Counted from the stretch's first letter, positions 14,277 through 22,336 are shown. The stretch is 37,738 bases of DNA from CAZSLZ01 sp964607865 (GCA_964607865.1 CAZSLZ010000012.1:1-37738), one strand, 5' to 3'. The notes: generated by a model not told the origin, from the sequence alone. Numbers and translations are program-made.

Positions 14277-16913
14277 ATGAGGATGGACAAATTAACCGTA
14301 AAAGCTCAGGAAGCTTTTTTTGAGGCAAATAATATCGCATCGCAATTTAATCATCAACAGGTGGAGCCTGCCCATCTTTTATTGGCAATGTTAAGGCAGG
14401 AGGGCGGGATAACGGTAACTCTGCTTCAGCAGTTGGGCGCTAATCCAGACAGCATTCAGAGTTTAATTGAAACCGATTTGCAGAACCGGGGGAAGGTCTA
14501 TGGAAGCGGGACCAATGCAGGCCAGCTTTATGTTTCCAATAAGACCGGAGAGGTTATGGAGGCTGCCTGGAAGGAAGCTAAACGGATGAAGGATGAATAT
14601 TTGTCCACGGAACATTTGCTGATTGCCCTTGCTGATGTAAAAGACACCGAGGTTTTCCGTGTTTTAAACCAGTTTGGCGTTACCAGGGATGCAATATATA
14701 AAGCTCTCACCGCAGTAAGGGGAAGCCAGAGGATAACCGACCAGAATCCCGAGGATAAGTATCAGGCTTTAAAACGCTATGCCCGGGACCTCACCGAGCT
14801 GGCAAGAAAGGGAAAGTTGGATCCCGTTATTGGCAGGGACGAAGAAATTCGCCGGCTGATTCAAGTTCTGTCAAGGCGTACAAAAAACAACCCGGTTTTA
14901 ATCGGCGAGCCCGGAGTTGGTAAAACAGCCATAGTGGAGGGCCTGGCGCGGCGCATTGTTTCCGGCGATGTCCCTGAAGGTTTGAAAGAAAAAACTGTGG
15001 TTGCATTGGACCTGGGGTCCATGATTGCCGGCTCCAAATTTCGGGGCGAATTTGAAGACAGGTTGAAAGCATTGCTGAAAGAAATTGAAAACTCCGATGG
15101 GAAAATTATTCTGTTCATTGACGAGCTTCATACTCTGGTTGGCGCCGGCGCTGCCCAGGGCGCTGTTGATGCTGCCAATATGCTCAAACCTGCCCTCGCC
15201 AGAGGCGAGTTAAGGGCAATCGGGGCTACAACCCTGGATGAATATCGAAAACATATTGAAAAAGATGCAGCGTTGGAAAGACGGTTCCAGCCGATTTTTG
15301 TAGGCGAACCTTCGGTAGCTGACAGTATTGCCATTCTGAGAGGCTTGAAAGAGCGTTACGAGGTTTATCACGGAGTAAAAATCATGGATTCCGCTCTGGT
15401 AGCGGCAGCTTACCTTTCAAACCGGTACATTACAGACCGGTTTCTCCCTGATAAGGCAATCGACCTTATTGACGAAGCTGCTTCCAGGCTCAGAATCGAA
15501 ATTGATTCAATGCCCACAGAGATTGACGAAGTGGAGCGTAGAATTCGACAATTAGAAATTGAAAGACAGGTTCTGGCGCGGGAAAAGAACAGGAATTCCA
15601 GGGAGCGGCTGGAGAAGCTTGATGAAGAGATGGCTTCATTAAAGGAAAAAATAAATGGAATGAAAGCCCATTGGCAGTTGGAAAAAGAGTCTATTAAAAA
15701 AATCAGCTCTATGAAGGAAGAATTGGAAAAACTCAAAGGCGAGGAAGAAAGGCTTGAAAGGGCAGGGGAGTACGAAAAAGTAGGCCAGCTTCGCTATGGT
15801 AAGATACCCCAGTTGAAAGCCCAGCTTCAGGAAGAGAATAATCGTCTGGCTGAGATTCAAAAAGATGTAAAGTATTTAAAAGAAGAAGTTGAAGAACAGG
15901 ATGTGGCTGAAATTGTTGCCCGTTGGACCGGAATTCCAGTATCCCGTATGCTTGAGGGAGAAATTGAAAAACTTCTGCATATGGAAGAACGGTTGAATAA
16001 AAGAGTGGTTGGCCAGGATACGGCAATAAATGCTGTATCCAATGCGGTGCGCCGATCTCGTGCCGGAATTTCCGACCCCAATCGCCCTCTTGGTTCGTTT
16101 ATTTTCCTGGGCCCGACTGGCGTGGGTAAAACCGAGCTGGCAAAAGCATTGGCAGAGTTTCTTTTTGATGATGAACGGGCAATTAAACGGATCGATATGT
16201 CCGAATATATGGAAAGACACGCAGTTGCCCGTCTTATTGGAGCGCCTCCCGGCTATGTGGGGTATGATGAGGGAGGCCAGCTTACAGAAGCAGTTCGTCG
16301 GCGTCCATACTCGGTGATTCTATTTGATGAAATTGAAAAAGCGCACCAGGATGTTTTCAATATTCTGTTACAGATATTGGATGAAGGAAGGCTCACCGAC
16401 GGCCAGGGCAGGGTAGTGGATTTCAGAAACACTATTGTAGTTATGACCTCTAATATTGGAAGCCAATGGATTCTTGACCTGGGCGGTTCAGACCAGCAGG
16501 AGATGCGCCGCCGGGTTATGGAGGCAATGAAAAAGCATTTTCGCCCGGAATTCCTGAACAGGATAGACGAAATAATTATATTTAACAATCTTGGTAAGGA
16601 AGAAATTAAGAAGATTGTTGAGATTCAGATTGGTTACCTGCAGAAACGCCTGGAAGAACGTAAACTTAAAGTTGAATTGACTGAAAGCGCCAAAAACTGG
16701 CTGATGGAGGCGGGTTACGATCCGGTTTACGGTGCCCGGCCATTGAAGAGAACCATTCAGAAATATCTTCAGGACCCCCTTGCCATGAAAGTATTGGCAG
16801 GAGAGGTTAAAGACGGAGATACAGTGGTTATTGAGCATGTTTCCGGTGAAGAAGCACTGAAAATGGAAGCCCGGTCACGGGAAGTTCAAGAAAAGGAAGA
16901 AGTAGCAGTTTAA
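14277..16913 (+). CDS. clpB: ClpB disaggregase (AAA+ chaperone)
   Basis: Hexameric ATP-driven disaggregase that rescues aggregated proteins with DnaK. Full length at 878 residues: N-terminal Clp repeat domain (about 1-145), first AAA+ module with Walker A GEPGVGKT (K216), a coiled-coil middle domain (about 410-530, rich in E/K/L, the feature separating ClpB from ClpA/C), and the second AAA+ module with GPTGVGKTE (K618) and IDMSEYMERHAV. No ClpP-binding loop is expected and none stands out. AGGAGG at 14261-14266 lies ten bases upstream of ATG 14277; ATG 14283 is an alternative. No dnaK or grpE is nearby; zinc-ribbon helical proteins flank it instead. Confidence 0.98.
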   Translation: MRMDKLTVKAQEAFFEANNIASQFNHQQVEPAHLLLAMLRQEGGITVTLLQQLGANPDSIQSLIETDLQNRGKVYGSGTNAGQLYVSNKTGEVMEAAWKEAKRMKDEYLSTEHLLIALADVKDTEVFRVLNQFGVTRDAIYKALTAVRGSQRITDQNPEDKYQALKRYARDLTELARKGKLDPVIGRDEEIRRLIQVLSRRTKNNPVLIGEPGVGKTAIVEGLARRIVSGDVPEGLKEKTVVALDLGSMIAGSKFRGEFEDRLKALLKEIENSDGKIILFIDELHTLVGAGAAQGAVDAANMLKPALARGELRAIGATTLDEYRKHIEKDAALERRFQPIFVGEPSVADSIAILRGLKERYEVYHGVKIMDSALVAAAYLSNRYITDRFLPDKAIDLIDEAASRLRIEIDSMPTEIDEVERRIRQLEIERQVLAREKNRNSRERLEKLDEEMASLKEKINGMKAHWQLEKESIKKISSMKEELEKLKGEEERLERAGEYEKVGQLRYGKIPQLKAQLQEENNRLAEIQKDVKYLKEEVEEQDVAEIVARWTGIPVSRMLEGEIEKLLHMEERLNKRVVGQDTAINAVSNAVRRSRAGISDPNRPLGSFIFLGPTGVGKTELAKALAEFLFDDERAIKRIDMSEYMERHAVARLIGAPPGYVGYDEGGQLTEAVRRRPYSVILFDEIEKAHQDVFNILLQILDEGRLTDGQGRVVDFRNTIVVMTSNIGSQWILDLGGSDQQEMRRRVMEAMKKHFRPEFLNRIDEIIIFNNLGKEEIKKIVEIQIGYLQKRLEERKLKVELTESAKNWLMEAGYDPVYGARPLKRTIQKYLQDPLAMKVLAGEVKDGDTVVIEHVSGEEALKMEARSREVQEKEEVAV

Positions 16914-16976
16914 AATGCAGGAATGATAAGGGAGCTGTCAAAAAAATATAATAGCTTCTTTTTCAGGTGAACTGAT

Positions 16977-17477
16977 ATGATGATACCCTGTCCCTCCTGC
17001 GGTGGAGAAAACCCGGAAACTGCCATCTTCTGCCGCACCTGTATTGACAAACTGGAAAATTATCTTATTGATGCGGGATATGTCGATGAAACCTTCGACA
17101 AATTTCGCCTTTTTACTGTACATGTGGTGCTGGAAAATATTTCCATTGAAGACTACCGTTTGTTTCTTGATAGCCTGAAAAATGCTCTGCTGGATAGCAT
17201 TGAAGCTGTGTCTTCAATTGAGGCTGAGCCTGAATTGATGGAATATATTCATGAACAGCAGGAATATACCCTGGAAGGCCTGCATTTGTATCTTGACGCA
17301 ATAGATACTATCTGGGCCAGCGTTGAAAAAGACGATGCGGATCAGGATTATTCATATCTGGTTATTGAAGCCCTGGCAATAGCAGAGCAAGCCAATCATT
17401 TCTTGAACCAGGCTATGGAAATCATTGAAATGCAGGATCAGGATGCGGATTCTGTGGTGGCTGATCAGTTATTTTAA
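16977..17477 (+). CDS. Uncharacterised zinc-ribbon protein with one helical repeat
   Basis: I do not recognise a family. The 166-residue protein begins with a zinc ribbon, C5-x2-C8-x10-C19-x2-C22, the same spacing as in the protein encoded at 12725-14038. The remainder is one acidic helical block (about residues 45-150) that follows the pattern of that protein's three blocks, with matching features such as ENISIEDYRLFLDSL near the start and a closing helix ALAIAEQANHFLNQAMEII. It is probably cytoplasmic. It lies 63 bases after clpB on the same strand; only a weak hairpin-like sequence (about 16929-16965) separates them, so co-transcription is likely. AGGTGA seven bases upstream serves as the ribosome binding site. 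Confidence 0.75.
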   Translation: MMIPCPSCGGENPETAIFCRTCIDKLENYLIDAGYVDETFDKFRLFTVHVVLENISIEDYRLFLDSLKNALLDSIEAVSSIEAEPELMEYIHEQQEYTLEGLHLYLDAIDTIWASVEKDDADQDYSYLVIEALAIAEQANHFLNQAMEIIEMQDQDADSVVADQLF

Positions 17478-17512
17478 AAAGGGCTGTCCCAAAAGGGCAG
17501 CTTCTTTTTTTA
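17478..17512 (+). terminator. Terminator after the zinc-ribbon gene; left end of repeat element B
   Basis: The stem GGCTGTCCC / GGGCAGC(T) with loop AAAA is followed by CTTCTTTTTTT and begins at the stop codon. It is also the left hairpin of the composite repeat. Confidence 0.75.
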
Positions 17513-17964
17513 CAAGTTGAAAAATTCTGATTTCATCATCACTAACATCCGCAAGGATGGATGGCGATCTCTCCCCATTAAGAATGGGGAAATATATTGT
17601 TTGCATTAGAGTTTTTTCAACCGGCAAAAATCCAGGTGCTCATTGACGCAAGGTAAGTGGGTAAGGAACCAACCCATTTTGAATTGAGATTGCCACGGTT
17701 TCTGTGAAACCTCGCAATGACGGGCTACAGGCAGGTTGTTCGTCATCACGAGGAGCGTTGAGCGACGTGGCGACCTCTGTACCACCCCAATTAAGAATTG
17801 GGAAATGTATCGTTCGCATTGAAGCTGGAGATAAAGATAAAGATTCGGTTGCTCACGAACGCAAGATAAGTGGGTTAGTAACCAGCTTGACCTGTACATA
17901 ATATGACAAATTCAGGATTTTTAATGAATAATTATAAAAGAGTCATCCTTTGGGACAACTCCTT
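17478..17964. repeat. Composite repeat element B with two internal units and hairpin ends
   Basis: This 465-base stretch has no credible gene. It shares organisation with element A at 4250-4563. Imperfect inverted ends are AAAGGGCTGTCCC on the left and, on the other strand, AAGGAGTTGTCCC on the right (10 of 13 identical), each in a hairpin. Inside are two tandem copies of the GTCAT-bounded unit, at 17532-17724 (right end CTCGCAATGACGGG) and 17741-17907 (left end CGTCATCACGAGG). Both carry a CCCC(A)ATTAAGAAT(T)GGGG hairpin and the core GCAAG(G)TAAGTGGGT. The right flank ATGACAAATTC then hairpin matches element A. The right end supplies the last codons of the decayed gene next to it. Confidence 0.8.
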
Positions 17965-18595
17965 GTTTTTAACAATTTGAACTTATCAATTATTGTTTTA
18001 TCAGGAAACCCTGCTTCTCCGGTATTGGGAGTGAACATTAATTTCTGGGTATATGGGTCTTTTTCACCTTTCATAAACATCATTGCTTTTCGGGCAAAAG
18101 CATTACGGGCTTCTTCTGGTGATTTCTTACCTTTAATTACATCGTTTGCAAGATTTAAAGCCAGAAAATTCATGGGCTCAATATTGCAGCGTGCTGATAA
18201 TTCCCCCTGGTAATATCTACCAGAACGCTTCCATCGAACATTGCCAGTTTCCCCACAACTTCAGGTTTTATCTTATAGTTCATCACGTGTTCCAGGCTGT
18301 CTTTATGGGGTTTTGGAAAAAGATGTTCAACTTCAAAATTGTAAAGAATAATTCGTTTTACCGGGCCAGGATTATGCCAGATTAGCCTGTATGATGTTAT
18401 TTTATCAGGCTCTCCATATTTGGCAACCATATCGCTGGCAATTTTTCTGGGTTGTTCCTTCCAGTTCTGTATGGCATTCATTATCTCTTTTGACATAACT
18501 TTCTTTTTCATTTCTTCAGCTCTTGCCAGTCCTGTAAACAGGAATGCCAGAAGAAGCAAGATGGAAACAAATACCGATAATTTTGCTTTTTTCGT
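17943..18595 (-). pseudogene. Decayed gene for an exported protein: ACG start, G-run frameshift, repeat at 3' end
   Basis: One exported protein of about 215 residues can be read across two frames. A perfect AGGAGG (complement of 18601-18606) sits five bases before ACG at 18595-18593, where ATG is expected; the following codons give KKAKLSVFVSILLLLAFLF and a signal peptide ending ARAEE. The frame runs through FDGSVLVDITRG, then shifts at a run of five G (about 18191-18195). Adding one G restores TRGELSARCNIEPMNFLALN. The last codons (RSCPKG, stop 17943-17945) lie in the right end of repeat element B. The function is unknown; from memory, similar planctomycete-type proteins carry the intact GELSARC motif. 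Sequencing error could explain the G run but not the start. Confidence 0.75.
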
Positions 18596-18685
18596 TTTAT
18601 CCTCCTGAAATAATATTGCTGATATACCAGCAGATGTTATAACCGATTGATTATTAAACTGTTTCGTTATTGAATGATTTTGAAT

Positions 18686-18714
18686 TTGAAGTTATTTTAG
18701 GAAAAACGTAGAAT
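18686..18714 (+). promoter_or_regulatory. Sigma-70-type promoter of the lipoprotein gene
   Basis: TTGAAG at 18686-18691, a 17-base spacer, and TAGAAT at 18709-18714. The expected transcription start near 18721 leaves a 5' leader of about 20 bases before ATG 18742. Confidence 0.6.
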
Positions 18715-18741
18715 AAAAAAATATACAAATGGAGGTGTTTT

Positions 18742-19689
18742 ATGAATTTAAAAAAGAAATCAATACAAATTACACTTTTACTGTTTCTGTTTGTAACAAT
18801 AATTTTTTCGGGTTGCAGCACAGGCACCCAGCCAGAAATGACAACCCTGGAACAGCAGAGGCATCAGGTTTTAAGCCAGTATTATACTGATGAACTTATA
18901 GCTCAGATGAATTCTGATTCTGTGTCAATTACGGAAAATTTTGCCGATAGAGTTAACCCTTTTTCTACTTCCCAGTATGGAAGACGGTTAATTCAAGGCG
19001 AGGTTGATTTGAAGGATATTTTTGATGCCCGGATTTATCAGAATTGGCAACTATTTGTAAATTATGCTGTTGAAAATGATCTGGTTTTGGAAAAACCTCC
19101 TGAATTAAGTTATGAAAAATATGCCAGAGCTGCCGCGTTTTTTTTAAGAGAATATGAATTTGACGCGGTTTTGTATTATCCCGATGAATTTAACCCGGTC
19201 TTTACTGGAAATACTGATACCTGGATGTATATTCGCGAGGAACCCAGTTGCCCCGGCCAACCATATTATTACAGCAGCCGAATTCAGGGTCGCATAATCA
19301 ATATAACCGGGGGAATTAAAATGACTTCAATTGATGATCCTGTTTTATGGCTGTTTTATATACCTTATCCTGGTGAAGAATATGAAACTTTCAATTATGT
19401 AGAAAACCAGCCTGTTTATGGATCGTCCCAGCCTGAACTTTTAAACAAATATGAACCTCAGGAACCTTCCGATTCTGTATTGGCTGCCAGAGAGCAACTG
19501 GGAATAATTGAATCTCCGTTGTCGGATACCCAGGATTTATCTGTGGCAGGCTGGAAAAACGAAAACTATGCAGATTCAATTGTGGATATAGGGTTCAGTT
19601 TCTCCGGCGGAGATGATCATTTCACATGGAGCGGTAACGGACATTATGTGCTGCCTGTTAAGAATGAATTCTGGGAAAATCCGGAATAG
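18742..19689 (+). CDS. Uncharacterised lipoprotein
   Basis: I do not recognise a family. A lipoprotein signal peptide is clear: a basic start (MNLKKK), a hydrophobic core and the lipobox FSGC, with the modified cysteine at about residue 25. The mature part (about 290 residues) is rich in Tyr, Asp and Glu and looks soluble. It includes a helical N-terminal third and a likely beta-rich rest (WMYIREEPSCPGQPYYYSSR, ADSIVDIGFSFSGGDDHFTW). GGAGG about seven bases upstream gives the start, and a good promoter lies just before it. It appears to be a single-gene unit ending in a 30-bp palindrome. A surface or periplasmic role is inferred only from the lipobox. Confidence 0.75.
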   Translation: MNLKKKSIQITLLLFLFVTIIFSGCSTGTQPEMTTLEQQRHQVLSQYYTDELIAQMNSDSVSITENFADRVNPFSTSQYGRRLIQGEVDLKDIFDARIYQNWQLFVNYAVENDLVLEKPPELSYEKYARAAAFFLREYEFDAVLYYPDEFNPVFTGNTDTWMYIREEPSCPGQPYYYSSRIQGRIINITGGIKMTSIDDPVLWLFYIPYPGEEYETFNYVENQPVYGSSQPELLNKYEPQEPSDSVLAAREQLGIIESPLSDTQDLSVAGWKNENYADSIVDIGFSFSGGDDHFTWSGNGHYVLPVKNEFWENPE

Positions 19690-19728
19690 AAAAATGATGG
19701 GAATTCTCAAAAATTTTTGTATAAATAC

Positions 19729-19758
19729 AGGAGGAACTGTTTTAAAACAGTTCCTCCT
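19729..19758. terminator. Perfect 30-bp palindrome between convergent genes
   Basis: The left half AGGAGGAACTGTTTT is matched exactly by the right half AAAACAGTTCCTCCT with no spacer. The hairpin could end transcription of the lipoprotein gene, but no T run follows on the plus strand (GACACTG). It could equally be a protein-binding site. Confidence 0.5.
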
Positions 19759-19805
19759 GACACTGAAAAAATTATATTGTCTTTATTTGTGTAGATTATA
19801 TGATT

Positions 19806-19907
19806 TTATTTTATTGTAGTCAGTTTAACATAATCAAACCATACCTGGCTGGTTCCGCTCAGCATGCATAAAATTCTCATCTTGACTGTTTTCTTGGGAA
19901 CATCCAT
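19806..19907 (-). pseudogene. C-terminal remnant of a carbohydrate-binding-like protein
   Basis: A 33-codon frame reads VPKKTVKMRILCMLSGTSQ, then VWFDYVKLTTIK and stop. It matches the C-terminus of the exported protein encoded at 28725-29339 (IPHETNKIKIYCRMSGQGQ, then AWFDMVKMTLK): about 15 of 30 residues are identical and most others are conservative. It begins directly after the stop of the COG1751-type gene with no ribosome binding site of its own and no signal peptide, so it is a fragment left by a deletion rather than a working gene. Confidence 0.75.
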
Positions 19908-19917
19908 CTGTTATTTA

Positions 19918-20466
19918 TCACCAGTTGGCAGGTTTTGCCAAAACTTTTTTTATTTTCATGTCAAAGGTTTTGTTGGATGGCATTGCGCTTATTAATAAGA
20001 CCGTATCAGCTCCCTTGCCTGTTCCTGCAACAGTAACCACATCTCCGGGGGGAATCAGGCCGGCGTCGCAAGCCATGGTTGCTATTTCCACACAAACCTT
20101 GGTTCCCTGGCCCATCATTCGCCATGCAATACTGGCAACATCCTCGGGAGCAAAACCCGAAGTATCCTTTATAGCTCTGCCCAGTGATCTGGTGGGCATA
20201 GGGCAGGTCAGTACATGGCCTCCATTTTCCGTTACTTTTTTTCTTATTTCCGGGTCGAAAGTCTGCACGCCGGGTTCCTTGAAACCTGCGTTGTGGGTTA
20301 CCACCACCATATTAATATCGTCCTTTTTATAATTCAGAGCTTCTTCGGCGGTTCTTCCCCAGGTGGAAGCCAGGACCACATGGTTGATTTTTTCTTTTCC
20401 TGCGTAATCAAAAGCAATTTCCAGTGCCTCTGCTGTATTGTCAGGGCCGGGTTTTTCAAAATACAT
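19918..20466 (-). CDS. COG1751-type protein with pyruvate kinase alpha/beta-like domain
   Basis: A 182-residue cytoplasmic protein of an uncharacterised family (COG1751) that shares the fold of the C-terminal pyruvate kinase domain without a catalytic barrel. Seen here: the N-terminal YFEKPGPDNTAEALEIAFDYA, VLASTWGRTAEEAL, VVVTHNAGFKEPG, and the C-terminal VTVAGTGKGADTVLLISA. In pyruvate kinase this domain binds effectors; here the ligand is unknown. AGAGGAGG upstream gives a firm start. It is the last gene of a minus-strand operon, 14 bases after the dCMP deaminase, and is followed at once by a gene remnant. Confidence 0.85.
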   Translation of the reverse strand: MYFEKPGPDNTAEALEIAFDYAGKEKINHVVLASTWGRTAEEALNYKKDDINMVVVTHNAGFKEPGVQTFDPEIRKKVTENGGHVLTCPMPTRSLGRAIKDTSGFAPEDVASIAWRMMGQGTKVCVEIATMACDAGLIPPGDVVTVAGTGKGADTVLLISAMPSNKTFDMKIKKVLAKPANW

Positions 20467-20480
20467 AAAATACCTCCTCT

Positions 20481-21050
20481 TTAAGTTGGATCCAGTCTTC
20501 TCAATGAAGTTACGGGTAAAATGAAATTATTAATTATTTTGTTTTTTGTAGTTTCATCTATGATTAATTGTCGGAAAATCATATTCTGTTCAATAGCTTT
20601 TTTCCAATGTTGATCTCTTTCGGAGTCTGAGGATTCATAAACATGCTCGAAAACTACTTCTTTTATTCCGGCAACCGCCAGTTTTTTTGTACAGGTATAA
20701 CAGGGCATAAGGGTGGTATAAAGAGTTGCTCCCTCAACTCTTATTCCCTGTCTTGCGGCCTGGGCCAGCATGTTTGCCTCGGCATGGGAAGCTCGGCAAT
20801 AATCATATTTATCGTTGGCATGGTTTTGTCTGGTTCGTTTGTAACAGGTGCCCTCATCAAGGCAATGTAAATCGCCGGGCATGGAACCGTTATAGCCGGT
20901 AACAAGAATCTGACGGTTGAGAACCAGAATACCACCCACCGGCCGGGAAAGGCATGTGGAACGGCAGGCTACCACCTTTGCTATAAACATAAAATATTCA
21001 TCCCAATCAGGGCGCTTGGGTATTTTTTCATTTTTCATCTGAAACATCAT
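20481..21050 (-). CDS. dCMP deaminase (ComEB-like)
   Basis: Deaminates dCMP to dUMP, feeding thymidylate synthesis. The zinc site is complete: HAE (H89, E91) and PCYTC (C117, C120). The family-typical N-terminus PDWDEYFMFIAKVVACRSTC and VGGILVLNRQILVTGYNGS are present; additional Cys/His residues (H62, C63, C69) match the extra zinc site seen in some members. At 189 residues it has a C-terminal tail of about 30 residues beyond the core. Its ATG overlaps the stop of the upstream gene (ATGA), indicating coupling; a second ATG four codons in (21038) could be the true start, with CGAGG about 12 bases before it. Confidence 0.93.
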   Translation of the reverse strand: MMFQMKNEKIPKRPDWDEYFMFIAKVVACRSTCLSRPVGGILVLNRQILVTGYNGSMPGDLHCLDEGTCYKRTRQNHANDKYDYCRASHAEANMLAQAARQGIRVEGATLYTTLMPCYTCTKKLAVAGIKEVVFEHVYESSDSERDQHWKKAIEQNMIFRQLIIDETTKNKIINNFILPVTSLRRLDPT

Positions 21051-21460
21051 CCTCGTGGAGTTTCCATCTCCAAACCTGTCATAATATCATTAATTTCTGA
21101 ATAAACTGACTGGCATTCAAACTCAGCTGTATTCAAAAGATTCTCAAGATGGGCAATCTCGATAGGTTCATCTGTCTTACAATGAGCTATCATTAAATCA
21201 ATAGCTTCCTGATACAATTCGATAAACTTCTGAATTCTGGTGTCGATATTGTTTTTTATGTCCGGGTCAATTTCTACCGACTCAAATTCAAATCTGTCAA
21301 TTATGTTTTGAAGTTCAAAAGCATCAATAACTAAAACCTTAAACAGCTCATCTTTCTTTTTTTTACTGTATTCCGATGAAAACCCGGTTTGCTCCAGGTT
21401 TTCCAATTTCCTGCCAATTTCCATAAGGTGCCCGGCCAAGGTGTTGTTGGTATGTTCCAT
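21047..21460 (-). CDS. Uncharacterised small helical protein
   Basis: I do not recognise a family by name. The 137-residue acidic protein is predicted to be all helix, with no signal peptide, membrane segment or cysteine pair. Its second half (FIELYQEAIDLMIAHCKTDE followed by IAHLENLLNTAEFECQSVYS) resembles the helical block of the zinc-ribbon protein at 16977-17477 (HLYLDAIDTIWASVEKDD followed by VIEALAIAEQANHFLNQAM). It may therefore be a ribbon-less member of the group around clpB; this is tentative. GGAGAG precedes the ATG. It is the first gene of the operon with the dCMP deaminase, which it overlaps by four bases. Confidence 0.7.
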   Translation of the reverse strand: MEHTNNTLAGHLMEIGRKLENLEQTGFSSEYSKKKKDELFKVLVIDAFELQNIIDRFEFESVEIDPDIKNNIDTRIQKFIELYQEAIDLMIAHCKTDEPIEIAHLENLLNTAEFECQSVYSEINDIMTGLEMETPRG

Positions 21461-21544
21461 TTTTTCTCTCCAATTCGGTCATTAATCTATCTTTATATAT
21501 TATAATTTTTCCAGAGCTGATGAATTTCCTGTTATAATAAACTG

Positions 21545-21573
21545 TTGATGTAATGAAAGGTTTTTATTATGAT
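21545..21573 (+). promoter_or_regulatory. Sigma-70-type promoter upstream of the membrane protein gene
   Basis: TTGATG at 21545-21550, a 17-base spacer and TATGAT at 21568-21573. The start of transcription would fall near 21580, about 50 bases before ATG 21629. Confidence 0.5.
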
Positions 21574-21628
21574 TTGTATAAAGAATTACGCATAATGACT
21601 GATTTTAAGATGTATCGGGTGGTGTGGA

Positions 21629-22336
21629 ATGGAAAAAAATAAGAAGATTGTAATAACTACAATTATAGGTGTACTGGTAATATTGATTCTGGCAAGAATG
21701 GGGTGGCTGGTTTACCAGAACGTTACTCTGCAGCAACCTCTGGATGAGATAAAGGCAGGTAATGAAAAATTTAAGAACATTTCTGTCAGCGTAAGCTATG
21801 GAGGTTTTTTAAATAAAGACACCCTTATTTTTAATTTAAAAAAAATTGATAATCCTGAAAAACTGACTGCTTTTGAGTTGCTGGCAGAATATGCAAAGAA
21901 AATGAATCCCTTCAATTTTAACAGGGTGTTGCTACAATATCGGGGAAAAACAAAATATGTATTTAAGGGGTTGGATTTCAGAGCTTTCTCAAACAAAGCC
22001 CAGGTAAAAGAGATAGAGTTTCTGGCAATGGAAACTCCATCCCTGCTTGAAACTACTGAAAGATTGCCTGCTTTCGAAAAAGCATACGGCGATGAACAAT
22101 GGGTAATTCAGAAAAATGTAAGTAATTTTAAAGAGTTTTTATCAAACTGGTATATTGACGATTGGGTAGAAGAACAAAAAGATAAGTTTGGCAAAACTCC
22201 CATGGTAAAAGAAGAAACCCCCAAACCGGAAACTGAAACTGTTACTCCTGAAGTTGAAGAAACGCCGGTTGTGGAGGATACTCCCGAACCCACCCCCATT
22301 GAAGAAATTCCGGTAATTGAACCGGAGAATTTATAA
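21629..22336 (+). CDS. Uncharacterised single-pass membrane protein with acidic proline-rich tail
   Basis: I do not recognise a family. The 235-residue protein has a short basic N-terminus and one transmembrane helix (about residues 8-28, IVITTIIGVLVILILARMGW). A soluble domain follows (about 35-190, with VSVSYGGFLNKDTLIFNLKK and YRGKTKYVFKGLDF). The final 40 or so residues consist of P/E/T/V repeats (ETPKPETETVTPEVEE and onwards) ending EPENL. The soluble part is probably outside the cytoplasm. The ribosome binding site is weak (GGGTGG). A sigma-70-type promoter lies about 80 bases upstream. The lipoprotein gene 58 bases downstream may be co-transcribed. Confidence 0.7.
   Translation: MEKNKKIVITTIIGVLVILILARMGWLVYQNVTLQQPLDEIKAGNEKFKNISVSVSYGGFLNKDTLIFNLKKIDNPEKLTAFELLAEYAKKMNPFNFNRVLLQYRGKTKYVFKGLDFRAFSNKAQVKEIEFLAMETPSLLETTERLPAFEKAYGDEQWVIQKNVSNFKEFLSNWYIDDWVEEQKDKFGKTPMVKEETPKPETETVTPEVEETPVVEDTPEPTPIEEIPVIEPENL

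Noticed and set aside
17606..17899. Minus-strand 97-codon frame in the repeat region
   Set aside because: Its translation repeats the same phrase (LLTHLSCVRE, FLTHLPCVNE) because it crosses two copies of a non-coding repeat unit; no ribosome binding site.
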